Below, one piece after another: positions 32,410 to 43,449 of a stretch of 64,000 bases of DNA. Position 1 is the first letter of the stretch; each line of letters opens with the position of its first letter. The stretch covers positions 2,510,001 to 2,574,000 of the forward strand of contig OU015666.1 in assembly GCA_907165275.2 (NCBI GenBank), in the 5' to 3' direction. The stretch is from Zygaena filipendulae (Eukaryota; Arthropoda; Insecta; Lepidoptera; Zygaenidae). A program made the translations under genes and the position numbers. The notes below the pieces were generated by a model, which did not search any database, was not told where the DNA came from, and worked only from the letters and a program-made list of their open reading frames with translations.

Positions 32410-34563
32410 GAGTACGTGAAAATCAAAGCTTCAGTAGCCCTTAGAAAGTTAGTAAAGTACATGTCATTGAAATTGTCGGTCTGTCGCTATTCCGAATATT
32501 TAAGTACTGCAAGATACAAATGGGATAGAGATTAGGTATATCCAATAAATAAATAACATTTAAAACCTTTACATAATTTTCATTTTTCCCCATAGTATCT
32601 ATTAATGTGAATAAATTACACTGATTATTTTTTGTTTATAATAAATGTGAAATGAAACTTATTATCAAATTAATGTATTCCCTGAACGACTATAATATGT
32701 ATATAAATAATACTTGATTATTATTAGTAGATTCTAAGATTATAATATAAGTTGTTATCCGTTGATGTGACAAAAAATGCTGTACCTAAAATAAAAGTTA
32801 TGTGTAAAATTATACCAAATAAATGATGATTATAATTATGATTGTTTTTTTTTTCGTCTTTCCAAGAATGTAAACTTAAGTCTACGGTAGTTTCTTGTTC
32901 AATCAAAAATATATGAAAAATTAAAGTAATAACTTAAACTTAAAATCAATCACACAAAAACGGTTGAACGAACTTAGATGAAATTTGGCATGCATTTAGC
33001 CTTTGACATGGTAAAGAACATAGGCTACCTTTTATCTAAGAATTCCCGTGGGATCTCCGAAATTAACGCGGGTGAAATAGAATTAATTATTGCACACTAC
33101 ACGTTGTTAGAGGTACATAGGGTACTTTTTATCTTGGAATTTCCGCGGGATCTCCGACATTAACGTGGGTGAAACCACGGGGCACAGCAGCTAGTTAAGA
33201 ATAAATTATTACTAATTACGGTCATTAGTAATCATTAATAAATTACTTAATATCATTTAATACCTACCTAATAATAAATATAATTAACATTTCAGACTTA
33301 CAACTTACAACTGCAGACTATTTAGCTATTCAGGGTGGTATGCGTCTGTTGGAAACGGGGCTCGCTGACCTGTATTTTTATGACACTGGTCTACTTTTAA
33401 ATGAGATGCAGATCACCACTAGGTTAGGTAAAGTTGTACTAACTGGGGCCTGGGACAGAAGAGAATATTATTATATTGTCATCCGACAGGAAAAGCACTT
33501 CCGTACTTCATAATTCGCAAAGAAGTTAAGGGATTACTTCACCCTTTAATGGGATCGGTCTACTGCTGTCAGTCATGGTCAACTTCAGAGCAGGATGTGG
33601 TGGCAGTCCAATGGGATCAAAAGATAATAATGTTTTCCTAAGTAAATTTTCATAACTATGGTGTCACGAGTGCATATTGCATAGTGATTAATCGTTAGCT
33701 TAACTTCGCTCAATACTTTCAAAAAAGTGCATTAAAACAAATAAGAAGTCTGATGTTTATCTGTTAACGTTAGGTACTCGCATATCGAGACTGATTGAAC
33801 TGCAAAGCTCAAATAAAATATTAGTAGGTACCATGAAATCGATAATCGGGGTAATAAAAAACAAGTGAAAAAAGATAACATGTTTTATTTAATTTATACA
33901 TGAAAATATGAAAGTTCAAATTTACTTACAATAATAATAAGATACAAAATTTATCAACACTGAATAAACTACTAAACACGGTCTCAAAAACTTTTGAAAG
34001 CAGCTTGTCCATAAAATAAGGTGTAACTAAAACTTTGTAAAAGTTTGTAAGGTAATTATACGATGTAAAAATGAGAAGATGTTTGGATGGATGTGACTCA
34101 ATCACACATAAACGGTTTAGCAAAATTGTGTTTTAGATTAAACAGGCACACACACACACACACACACACACAATACACATACTTTTTATCCCCTAAATCT
34201 TAAAAATATAGTAGCAAAGCAATTATATCAAATACAATAAAATCTGGATCTCAATGAAATTGTCTAAATTATACAAACTCAGTTTGAAATATCCACTTCG
34301 CGCATCTATAAAACAACATCATGTATATTATAATAATATCATACATTAGCAATCTTACAGTCTATACCCGCTGGATATTGGATGTGACGTGTTAAAGTCG
34401 AACGCTTCGTCGATTACGGGGGGCATTCTTTGAAGCTCTTGACGGTGATAATGTTTCAAGCTTAGAAGTTGATTGCGACCGATCCCTCCATTTTCACCTA
34501 CTACCCACTGACCCTTGAACTTGCTGCACAAGTTTGAGCAGTGATTGGTAACGCAGATGAAAA
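32410..34563. repeat. Convergent intergenic region, units 1/2
   Basis: From left to right: the 3' flank of the short gene (AATAAA at 32544), two degraded Helitron-like tails (about 32945-33080 and 33110-33195), the unit border near 33197, then the 3' flank of the next long gene with a (CA)n tract at 34147-34172. Repeated between all convergent pairs. No gene is supported. Confidence 0.7.
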
Positions 34564-36519
34564 TTAAATTAACGGCATTGACGGTAACGTTTTTTGCCAC
34601 GACACAGATGATAATGATAGCGAAGATAATTTTGACGTGGCTTGCGGGAGGATAAACGCGGACGATGGTGGCTTTGATAATGATGGCCTCGATGATGCTT
34701 GTGAGACAGGTTTGGATAATGGTGACTTCGATGATGATAATTTTGACTTTTCGTGTAAGGATTCGGAAGAAGATAACTTTGATGACCGTGATGATTTTGA
34801 CGTATAAGTTCCTTTTGAAGGGAAGGATGTGGATGGTGGTGGCCTCGATGATACTGACTTTGACGCTGCATGTGAGTGGATAGATGTAGAAGACGATGGT
34901 CTTGCTGATAATGAAAATCTTGACGAAGACGTCGTTTGAGAGAAAGAAGTGGACGATGATGGTCTCGACAATGATGATTTTGATGTTTTGTGCCGACCAC
35001 CGGAAGCGGAAGACGAAGATTTTGATGATGATGACGAACTTGACACTGATGATTTTGATTTTATGTGCGAGGGTGCAGATGTAGAGGACGAGGATTTTGA
35101 CGATGATGAGGATCTTGCCGTAGACATGCCTTTTGATGAGAAAGATGTGGATGAGGGTGGCCTCGATGATGATGTATTTGACTTTGGATATGGAGCGTCG
35201 GAAGTGAAAAATGATGACCTTGATGATGATGAAAATCTTGTCGTGGATGTTGCTTGTGAAGGAAAAGATGTGGAAAATAACGGATTTAATGATAACTCTA
35301 ACATTGGTTGGGAGACAGGTGTTGACGATGGTGGCATTGATGATGATGACTTGAATGATGCCTCATGCAAGGGAACAGATGTAATTATATTCTTATCAGA
35401 TGTTACAACTAGATTGGGATATTTCGCAATCACTCTAGCAGGAACTTGGTGTGAAGGACTAAATATCGACTGCCATTTTGATTTCGGTTCGTCATTCTCC
35501 AAAACCGTTGAAGATGATGTCGGTTCTGGTTTTTTTGAGGTAGATTGCGTCTGAGCCCATTTTCGTTTGCGAACCACAGGTAGCATTAAACTTGGTAGTG
35601 CTTGGGTTTGATCTCGCCGAATTTGTGCTGGAAGCGAAGTCGTTGATAGCGGCTCTGAAAATAATGCCTTCATAAATTTCGCTCGCCGGGGGTCGCGCGC
35701 GGATAACTGTAGCCATGACGATGGTGGCTTTGATGGCTCTGACGTAAACGTTATTGGGATAAGTCGATAAGGAATTGATGAGGATGACGCTAAACAGGAT
35801 TTCGATTTTTCTAGTGACTCGGTGTTTCGATTCTGAAGGGAATATTTTTGCTCTGACGGTCTTAACGTCGCTTGCATATGAACTTCCCGAGTTTTTAGAG
35901 GGGCGACTATGCGTGACGGTGATGGCCCTAATTTTGATGTCGTTTGCAGAGGGTTCGATGTAGACGTTGATGGCCTTGACTCTGCTGGCGGCAACACATG
36001 CGACGGGGCATTATGATACGTTTGTGGAGAAATAAATGTAGACGATAACGGCCCTGATGTTGAAGCTGACGATGTAAAACCGCAATTTTGTAGTGCAACC
36101 GATGATCCTGCTGCTGATGAATTCGCTGAAACTTCCGACGCTGCTGACGAAAGCCCTGACACCTGTTCGCCATGCGCTTCTTCATATTCGCGCACCCTTT
36201 GCTTTATATGGAGAAACTTTTGGTGAACGTAATCAAACAAAGACCGCTGGCTCATTAGTTTATCGTCCGCTATTATATTATTGTGCTCGGTCTCGAGGTT
36301 GCTCATCAATTGAGATTCTGTGGACGGAGACGGAGCTCTTCTTAGCGATGACATGATCTGATTGTAGGTTCGCAAGCTTCCGTTTATTTCATTATAAAGA
36401 CTCATGTAATACGGATGTTCTGAGTCGAGATCTGTTTTATATTGTTCGCACATTGTCGGGTTCATTATTGGACCATATAATTTTGTATAATCCTCGTCTC
36501 TGTTGATATTGCACTGCAT
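34564..36519 (-). CDS. ELL-domain protein with Ser-rich tail, long class (651 aa, unit 2)
   Basis: Intact, start ATG 36517-36519. Residues ~10-114 form the ELL-like domain, nearly identical to the short genes. The linker matches the short class through VVRKRKWAQ (~315-323) and ENDEPKSK (~341-348). After that the two classes diverge: this one continues SIFSPSHQVPARVIAKYP, then a low-complexity tail (~390-645) built from SSS, RPSSSTSF, SSKSS and similar words. There is no second ELL domain. The tail is TCN-rich, so the opposite strand reads as a long Asp-rich ORF, which is only a shadow. Ser-rich tails of this kind are likely disordered and phosphorylated (inference). The last 37 nt overlap an 80-codon ORF in another frame (34355-34600). 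Confidence 0.85.
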   Translation of the reverse strand: MQCNINRDEDYTKLYGPIMNPTMCEQYKTDLDSEHPYYMSLYNEINGSLRTYNQIMSSLRRAPSPSTESQLMSNLETEHNNIIADDKLMSQRSLFDYVHQKFLHIKQRVREYEEAHGEQVSGLSSAASEVSANSSAAGSSVALQNCGFTSSASTSGPLSSTFISPQTYHNAPSHVLPPAESRPSTSTSNPLQTTSKLGPSPSRIVAPLKTREVHMQATLRPSEQKYSLQNRNTESLEKSKSCLASSSSIPYRLIPITFTSEPSKPPSSWLQLSARDPRRAKFMKALFSEPLSTTSLPAQIRRDQTQALPSLMLPVVRKRKWAQTQSTSKKPEPTSSSTVLENDEPKSKWQSIFSPSHQVPARVIAKYPNLVVTSDKNIITSVPLHEASFKSSSSMPPSSTPVSQPMLELSLNPLFSTSFPSQATSTTRFSSSSRSSFFTSDAPYPKSNTSSSRPPSSTSFSSKGMSTARSSSSSKSSSSTSAPSHIKSKSSVSSSSSSSKSSSSASGGRHKTSKSSLSRPSSSTSFSQTTSSSRFSLSARPSSSTSIHSHAASKSVSSRPPPSTSFPSKGTYTSKSSRSSKLSSSESLHEKSKLSSSKSPLSKPVSQASSRPSLSKPPSSAFILPQATSKLSSLSLSSVSWQKTLPSMPLI

Positions 36520-36857
36520 ATTTTGATGATGCTAGTCGTTTCAGTCAATATTAATATTACGATAAGAGTCTGCCTGCTGAAGCAAATATACTGAAGCTCA
36601 GTTTGCTTACACGCTCTTCGGATCAAACTGATCACCACAGAATGTTGATCAAAGCGGTTTTGCGGTCAAACAGTCACGTATGCCTTTAATTCGTTGTGTC
36701 CGCACACAGAATGGGTGGTTAGTCAACACAAACAACAAACGTCGGTGACGGATGCCTGTACCAATTTTATAAGATTGTCGTTTGTCGATCGTATAATTTT
36801 CACTTAATGTGTCACTGAGCTTAAAAATGCGTCGTTACATTCGAAAGTCAAAAGTGA

Positions 36858-36996
36858 ACTGAAGACTATGGCGAAAATTGGGAAGTATTTATATTTGACC
36901 GCATGCCACCCAGGCAGGCGAGGCAGGTAGGTACACAAAAAAATTGTACGAGTGTAGACACAAAAGAACAATAGATTTCTTATCTATTTAGATAAG
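36858..36996 (-). promoter_or_regulatory. Promoter of the unit 2 long gene
   Basis: Inverted TCAGT at 36858-36862, inverted TATAAATA at 36886-36893 and GATA palindrome at 36979-36996. Confidence 0.65.
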
Positions 36997-38602
36997 GATA
37001 TTCTCCAATACTTCTAGTATATTGATATTTCTCTCAGTTCGATATATTTGTTATCTCTAACACTTACTGTACATTTGAATACTATAGAACAGCCAGAATG
37101 TTAATTTTTTTTTATGTGTTCGATATGTCCAAATAAGGACAAAAATAATATAAAATTACTCGGCGTGAGGACCGACGCTGATGATATGAACGGGATTAAT
37201 GGGAGAACTTTGAAATAGATTTAAATTGAAATTTATATAAAATGCGAAGCAACTTTTTACTCAAACAATAAACTGTCATTGCAAGGATTGAACATACACC
37301 ATTAAAGTCTAAACTCAAAAAGTACAAGACCGATTTAAAAAAAAAAATCATCATTAGAATGCTACATTATCCCTTAGTGACGTAGGGTATGAACTCCAAA
37401 ATTACCGCGGGGAACAGCTAGTCTTTTTGTCAAGCAGTGCAGCCAGCTCACCGTTTATTAATGAATATAAATTGTCTATAAATGAAATGAAACTTATTTC
37501 AAATTAATGTGTACGACTGTACGACTATAATACCTATGTACGTATATAATACATATAAACTATACTTGAATATTTAAATATAAGTATATTAGTAGATAGT
37601 AGTAGAATAAGTTGTTTTCCGTTGATGTGACAAAAATGCTGTAAAATAAAAATCTCGAACTGAATTTTTACTTTTATACGTGCATACATACGTATAAATG
37701 CCAATGCAGGTTTGTTTGTTTCTTTATGACGATATCACGCTTTAACGGCTCAAACGATCATCATCATTTCGGACACACGTTGTCAGGAAATAGGGTACTT
37801 TTTATCTCGGAATTTTCGTTTGAACTCAGTAATTAAACCCCAGGTTACAACTAGCCACGTAGGTAGATATACCTAATTATATTTATCAGTATTGCGAAAT
37901 AATACTAAGCCAATTTTGGTGATGCTGAATGCAAAAAGGTTTCCTTGGAATATTTTATTGTAACTCGTATGTTAAACCTACACACATTCACGGTCTTAGA
38001 CGCATACGTAGTATAGCATAGGTATATACACGTGAGGCATAATGTGTTCTTGACTTTCTTCTTATCTTGTTTAGACTATGTATGATACTTTACACCCTTG
38101 AAACATCGGTTGAAACATGGATCGATTACTTTTGATTAATTTTACTGTTCACGGATTTTTCTAAACCACACAATAGTTTCTTGCCAGGTTGGTATTTATT
38201 AATCCAATGGTGTAGAGTAAATTTAAAATTGCGTACTTACCATTTTGCGTACTGGTAATATATATCTATTTATTTTGATTTAAAAACTGATAATTCAAAA
38301 ATTATTAAATTAAGGTATTGAGTATAGAAGAAAAAATAACGCAAAATTATCTACCAAGTGTTATTTCAATTTAAATCTATTTCAAAAGTTATCCCATTAA
38401 TCCCATTCATATCATTAGCGTCGGTCATCACGCCGAGTAATTTTATATTATTTTTGTCCTTATTTGGACATATCGAACACATAAACAAAAAGAAATCACA
38501 TTCTGGCTGTCCAATAGTATTCAAATGTACAGGAAGTGTTAGAGATAAGAAATATATCGAACCGAGAGAAATATCAATATTCTAGAAGTACTGGAGAATA
38601 TC

Positions 38603-38741
38603 CTTATCTAAATAGATAAGAAATCTATCGTTCTTTTGTGTCTACACTCGTTCAATTTTTTTGTGTACCTACCTGCCACGCCTGCCTGGGTGGCATGCGG
38701 TCAAATATAAATACTTCCCAATTTTCGCCATAGTCTTCAGT
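38603..38741 (+). promoter_or_regulatory. Promoter of the unit 2 short pseudogene
   Basis: GATA palindrome at 38603-38620, TATAAATA at 38706-38713 and TCAGT at 38737-38741, all intact although the gene is broken. Confidence 0.62.
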
Positions 38742-39079
38742 TCACTTTTGACTTTCGAATGTAACGACGCATTTTTAAGCTCAGTGACACATTAAGTGAA
38801 AATTATACGATCGACAAACGACAATCTTATAAAATTGGTACCAGCATCCGTCACCGACGTTTGTTGTTTGTGTTGACTAACCACCCATTCTGTGTACGGA
38901 CACAACGAATTAAAGGCATACGTGACTGTTTGATCGCAAAACCGCTTTGATCAACATTCTGTGGTGATCAGTTTGATCCGAAGAGCGTGTAAGCAAACTG
39001 AGCTTCAGTATATTTGCTTCAGCAGGCACACTCTTATCGTAATATTAATATAGACTGAAAGAACTAGCATCATCAAAAT

Positions 39080-40630
39080 ATGCAGTGCAATATTAACAGA
39101 GACGAGGATTATACAAAATTATATGGTCCAATAATGAACCCAACAATGTGCGAACAATATAAAACAGATCTCGACTCAGAACATCCGTATTACATGAGTC
39201 TTTATAATGAAATAAACGCAAGCTTGCGAACCTACAATCAGATCATGTCATCGCTAAGAAGAGCTCCGTCTCCGTCCACAGAATCTCAATTGATGAGCAA
39301 CCTCGAGACCGAGCACAATAATATAATAGCGGACGATAAACTAATGAGCCAGCGGTCTTTGTTTGATTACGTTCACCAAAAGTTTCTCCATATAAAGCAA
39401 AGGGTGCGCGAATATGAAGAAGCGCATGGCGAACAGGTGTCAGGGCTTTCGTCAGCAGCGTCGGGAATTTCAGCGACTTCATCAGCAGCAGGATCATCGG
39501 TTGCACTACAAAAATGCGGTTTTCCATCGTCAGCATCATCATCAGGGCCGTTATCGTCTACATTTATTTCTCTACAAACTTATAATGCCCCGTCAACGTC
39601 TACATCGATCCCTCTACAAACGAAATCAAAATTAGGGCCATTACCGTCGCGCACAGTTGTCCCTCTTAAAACTCAGGGAGTTCATACGCTGGCGACGTCA
39701 AGACCGTCAGAGCAAAAATATTTCCTTCAGGGACGGAACACCGAGTCGCAAGTGAAATCGAAATCTTGTTTAGCGTCATCCTCATCAATTCCTTATCGGC
39801 TATTTCCAATAACGTTCACGTCAGAGCCATCAAAGGCACCATCGTCATAGCTACAGTTATCCGCGCGTGACCCCCGGCGGGCAAAATTTACAAAGGCATT
39901 ATCTTCAGAGCCGCTATCATGTACTTCGTTTCCAACACAAATTCGGTGAGGTCGACCCCAAGCACAACCAAGTTTAGTGATACCTGTGGTTCGCAAACGA
40001 AAATGGGCACAGATGCAGTCCACATCAAAAGTACCAGAAACGACATCATCTTCAACGATTTTGGAAAATGCCGAACCGAAACCAAAACGGCAATTTGCAC
40101 CGCAAAACAGTAAGAGCTCCTTGACGCAATCAACAAAACTGTCGTCGGCGACATCTGTCCTCCGCACAACTTTGGACGTTGCGCTACCCGAACCAAAAAA
40201 ATCGGCATTGGTATCTAGAAAAGAATATCATTATGAGGAACTCAATAAGCCGTCTGAACCGGAGGACTTTGAAGCCATTTATAGATATATTTCTAACGAT
40301 AAGACCGAAAAAATGTTCAAAAAAGCGTTCAGCATCGTATATAACGAAAACTATTTGCCGTTGCGCCAAAAGTTAGAAAATGCCCTAAAAGAGTACCACA
40401 GCGCTGATGAAAAGTATCGCGTTCAGAAATCTACCCAACCTCGCGATGCCATTCAATTGGAAAGAGCGAGGGCGTATCGGAAGATTATTTCGCATCGTTT
40501 GCTCAATGATAAATTTTATAAGGACGATCGCGCTCGGTACAGTTACTACTATCGAAAGCTCATGTTCATAAAAGATCGGTTGAATGAGTATGCGACATTG
40601 AAAACGCGCAACCATTTGGGTATAAAGTGA
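39080..40630 (+). pseudogene. Short ELL-family gene with two stop codons (unit 2)
   Basis: Full length (same 1551 bp as the intact short genes) and colinear, but codon 257 is TAG (39848-39850, tryptophan TGG elsewhere) and codon 290 is TGA (39947-39949, arginine CGA elsewhere). Both are single transitions. Upstream of the first stop, 256 codons encode the first ELL domain and half the linker. Downstream of the second, an open frame with an ATG at 39977 covers the basic patches and the whole second ELL domain (217 codons). The absence of frameshifts and the near identity to intact copies point to recent inactivation. AATAAA is at 40765. Confidence 0.9.
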
Positions 40631-42607
40631 GAGTACGTGAAAATCAAAGCTTCAGTAGCCCTTAGAAAGTTAGTAAAGTACATGTCATTGAAATTGTCGG
40701 TCTGTCGCTATTCCGAATATTTAAGTACTGCAAGATACAAATGGGATAGAGATTAGGTATATCCAATAAATAAATAACATTTAAAACCTTTACATAATTT
40801 TCATTTTTCCCCATAGTATCTATTAATGTGAATAAATTACACTGATTATTTTTTGTTTATAATAAATGTGAAATGAAACTTATTATCAAATTAATGTATT
40901 CCCTGAACGACTATAATATGTATATAAATAATACTTGAATATTATTAGTAGATTCTAAGATTATAATATAAGTTGTTATCCGTTGATGTGACAAAAAATG
41001 CTGTACCTTAAATAAAAGTTATGTGTAAAATTATACCAAATAAATGATGATTATAATTATGATTGTTTTTTTTTTTCGTCTTTCCAAGAATCTAAACTTA
41101 AGTCTACGGTAGTTTCTTGATCAATAAAAAAATATGAAAAATTAAAGTAAAAACTCAAACTTAAACTTAAACTCAATCACGCAGAAACGGTTGAACGGAT
41201 TTAGATGAAATTTGGCATGCATTTAGCCTTTGACATGGTAAAGAACATAGGCTACCTTTTATCTAAGAATTCCCGTGGGATCTCCGAAATTAACGCGTGT
41301 GAAATAGAATTAATTATTGCACACTACACGTTGTTAGAGGTACAGAAAAGGACATAGGGTACTTTTTATCTTGGAATTCCCGCGGGATCTCCGACATTAA
41401 CGTGGGTGAAACCACGGGGCACAGCAGCTTGTTAAGAATAAATTATTACTAATTACGGTCATTAGTAATCATTAATAAATTACTAATCATTTAATACCTA
41501 CCTAATAATAAATATAATTAACATTTCAGACTTACAACTTACAACTGCAGACCATTTAGCTATTCAGGGTGGTATGCGTCTGTTGGAAACGGGGCTCGCT
41601 GACCTGTATTTTTATGACACTGGTCTACTTTTAAATGAGATGCAGATCACCACTAGGTTAGGTAAAGTTGTACTAACTGGGGCCTGGGACAGAAGAGAAT
41701 TATATTGTCATCCGACAGGAAAAGCACTTCCGTACTTCATAATTCGCAAAGAAGTTAAGGGATTACTTCACCCTTTAATGGGATCGGTCTACTGCTGTCA
41801 GTCATGGTCAACTTCAGAGCAGGGTGTGGTGGCAGTCCAATGAGATCAAAAGATAATAATGTTTTCCTAAGTAAATTTTCATAACTATGGTGTCACGAGT
41901 GCATATTGCATAGTGATTAATCGTTAGCTTAACTTCGCTCAATACTTTTAAAAAAGTGCATTAAAACAAATAAGAAGTCTGATGTTTATCTGTTAACGTT
42001 AGGTACTCGCATATCGAGACTGATTGAACTGCAGAGCTCAAATAAAATATTAGTAGGTCCCATGAAATCGATTATCGGGGTAATAAAAAACAAGTGAAAA
42101 AAGATAACATGTTTTATTTAATTTATACATGAAAATATGAAAGTTCAAATTTATTTACAATTATGTTAAGATACAAAATTTATCACCACTGAACAAACTA
42201 CTAAACACGGTCTCAAAAACTTTTGAAAGCAGCTTGTCCATAAAATAAGGTGTAACTAAAACTTTGTAAAAGTTCGTAAGGTAATTGGATGGATGTGACT
42301 CAATCACACATAAACGGTTTAGCGAAATTGTGTTTTAGATTAAACAGGCACACACACACACACACAATACACATACTTTTTATCCCCTAAATCTTAAAAA
42401 TATAGTAGCAAAACAATTATATCAAATACAATAAAATCTGGATCTCAATGAAATATTCTAAATTATACAAACTCAGTTTGAAATATCCACTTCGCGCATC
42501 TATAAAACAACATCATGTATATTATAATAATAACATACATTAGCAATCTTACAGATACCCGCTGGATATTGGATGTGACGTGTTAATGTCGAACGCTTCG
42601 TCGATTA
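40631..42607. repeat. Convergent intergenic region, units 2/3
   Basis: Same organisation as 32410-34563: short-gene 3' flank, two Helitron-like tails (~41165-41300, ~41350-41432), then the long-gene 3' flank with a short (CA)n at 42348-42366. An 89-codon ORF at 41574-41843 is open only in this copy. The block ends at GTCGATTA (42607), where a BEL/Pao sequence is inserted. Confidence 0.7.
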
Positions 42608-42649
42608 TTTATTTATTTATTTATTTATTTATTCAAAAAGTTTACCAAC

Positions 42650-43449
42650 AATTGTTACAATACATCAATAAAGAAAACAAGATTATTAGTATTGAGCTCA
42701 TTGCACATTGTTTCTCAACATCCTCCGGCCCCTGGCTGCGTGTGCGCAGCAGCCAACTCCTCGGTGCGCAGCTCCAGGGCGTACAGCCGCTGTATGGGCC
42801 GCACCGTCTCACTGCCGCTGGCTAATCGTATCCGGGCGGCCCGGCTGTGTCCGTCCACTCCTGGGAACACCTCCATTACTCGACCGAGTGGCCAGTGGAC
42901 TCACTTTACATTTTGGATCTCAACCAGAACAATATCTCCCGGTCGGACTATCCAATCATTCCTCTTCTGTTGTTTCTGTATAAGCAGTGACAGGTATTCA
43001 TTTCTAAATCTTGACTTAAATTCTTCTCTCAACTTTACAATTCGAGTAGCTTGAGCATTTAGTCCTATCTCGTCTAAGTCACTCGTATCACGGCGTTTGT
43101 TGGAAACGATGAAATCGTTGGGCGTCAGAGGGACTAGGTTCTCTGTATCAGTATTAGCCGTCAATGGCCGATTGTTCATTACGCCTTCAATTTCACATAG
43201 CATTGTGTACAGCGCTACTCGGTCCAAAGATGCTTTTCCTAGCATTCTGCGCATCATATCCTTGACTAATTTTATCAAGCGCTCCCAAAACCCTCCCCAC
43301 CACGGGGCTTGAGGCGGAATGAAATGCCATTTGATCTTGTCGCCTGACGTTTCCCGCAAAAGATTAGCTGCCCTGATGAAGTTGGAGCCGTTGTCTGTGT
43401 AAACTACGTTGGGCCTGCCTCTCCTGGCTATAAAGCGGCGTAATGCCAT
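42650..43449 (-). pseudogene. BEL/Pao integrase core, C-terminal part, frameshifted
   Basis: A second frame, offset by one base from the preceding one, begins MALRRFIARRGRPNVVYTDN at 43449 and carries the rest of the integrase core (YTDNGSNF, then PPQAPWWGGFWERLIK with the catalytic glutamate) and the C-terminal domain start (RPGDIVLVE). A stop occurs at 42901. Beyond it another frame keeps the C-terminal words (PLGRVMEVFPGVDG ... RPIQRLYALE) to about 42715. The frameshift at 43449 and the later break make the integrase inactive. Confidence 0.8.

Larger units (their letters stand above)
36520..39079. repeat. Palindromic intergenic region of unit 2
   Basis: Inverted arms 36520-37221 and ~38355-39079 flank a spacer with the standard orientation: the Helitron tail ending CAGCTAG (~37420) lies beside the long gene, and AATAACGCAAAATTATC (~38335) lies beside the short gene. 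At 37550-37555 the sequence TACATA replaces the Tc1-like element found at the same position in units 0 and 3. No gene. Confidence 0.8.

Noticed and set aside
34949..35554. Asp-rich 201-codon ORF opposite the long gene (also at 27113, 46065, 56239, and 8559-9053 opposite the 444-aa gene)
   Set aside because: It is the reverse reading of Ser-rich TCN codons in the real gene. The opposite strand has the ELL domain, a conserved start and a promoter.
41574..41843. 89-codon ORF in the convergent intergenic region
   Set aside because: Open only in one unit; the homologous sequence in the other four has an extra base or an insertion. No domain or promoter is recognised.
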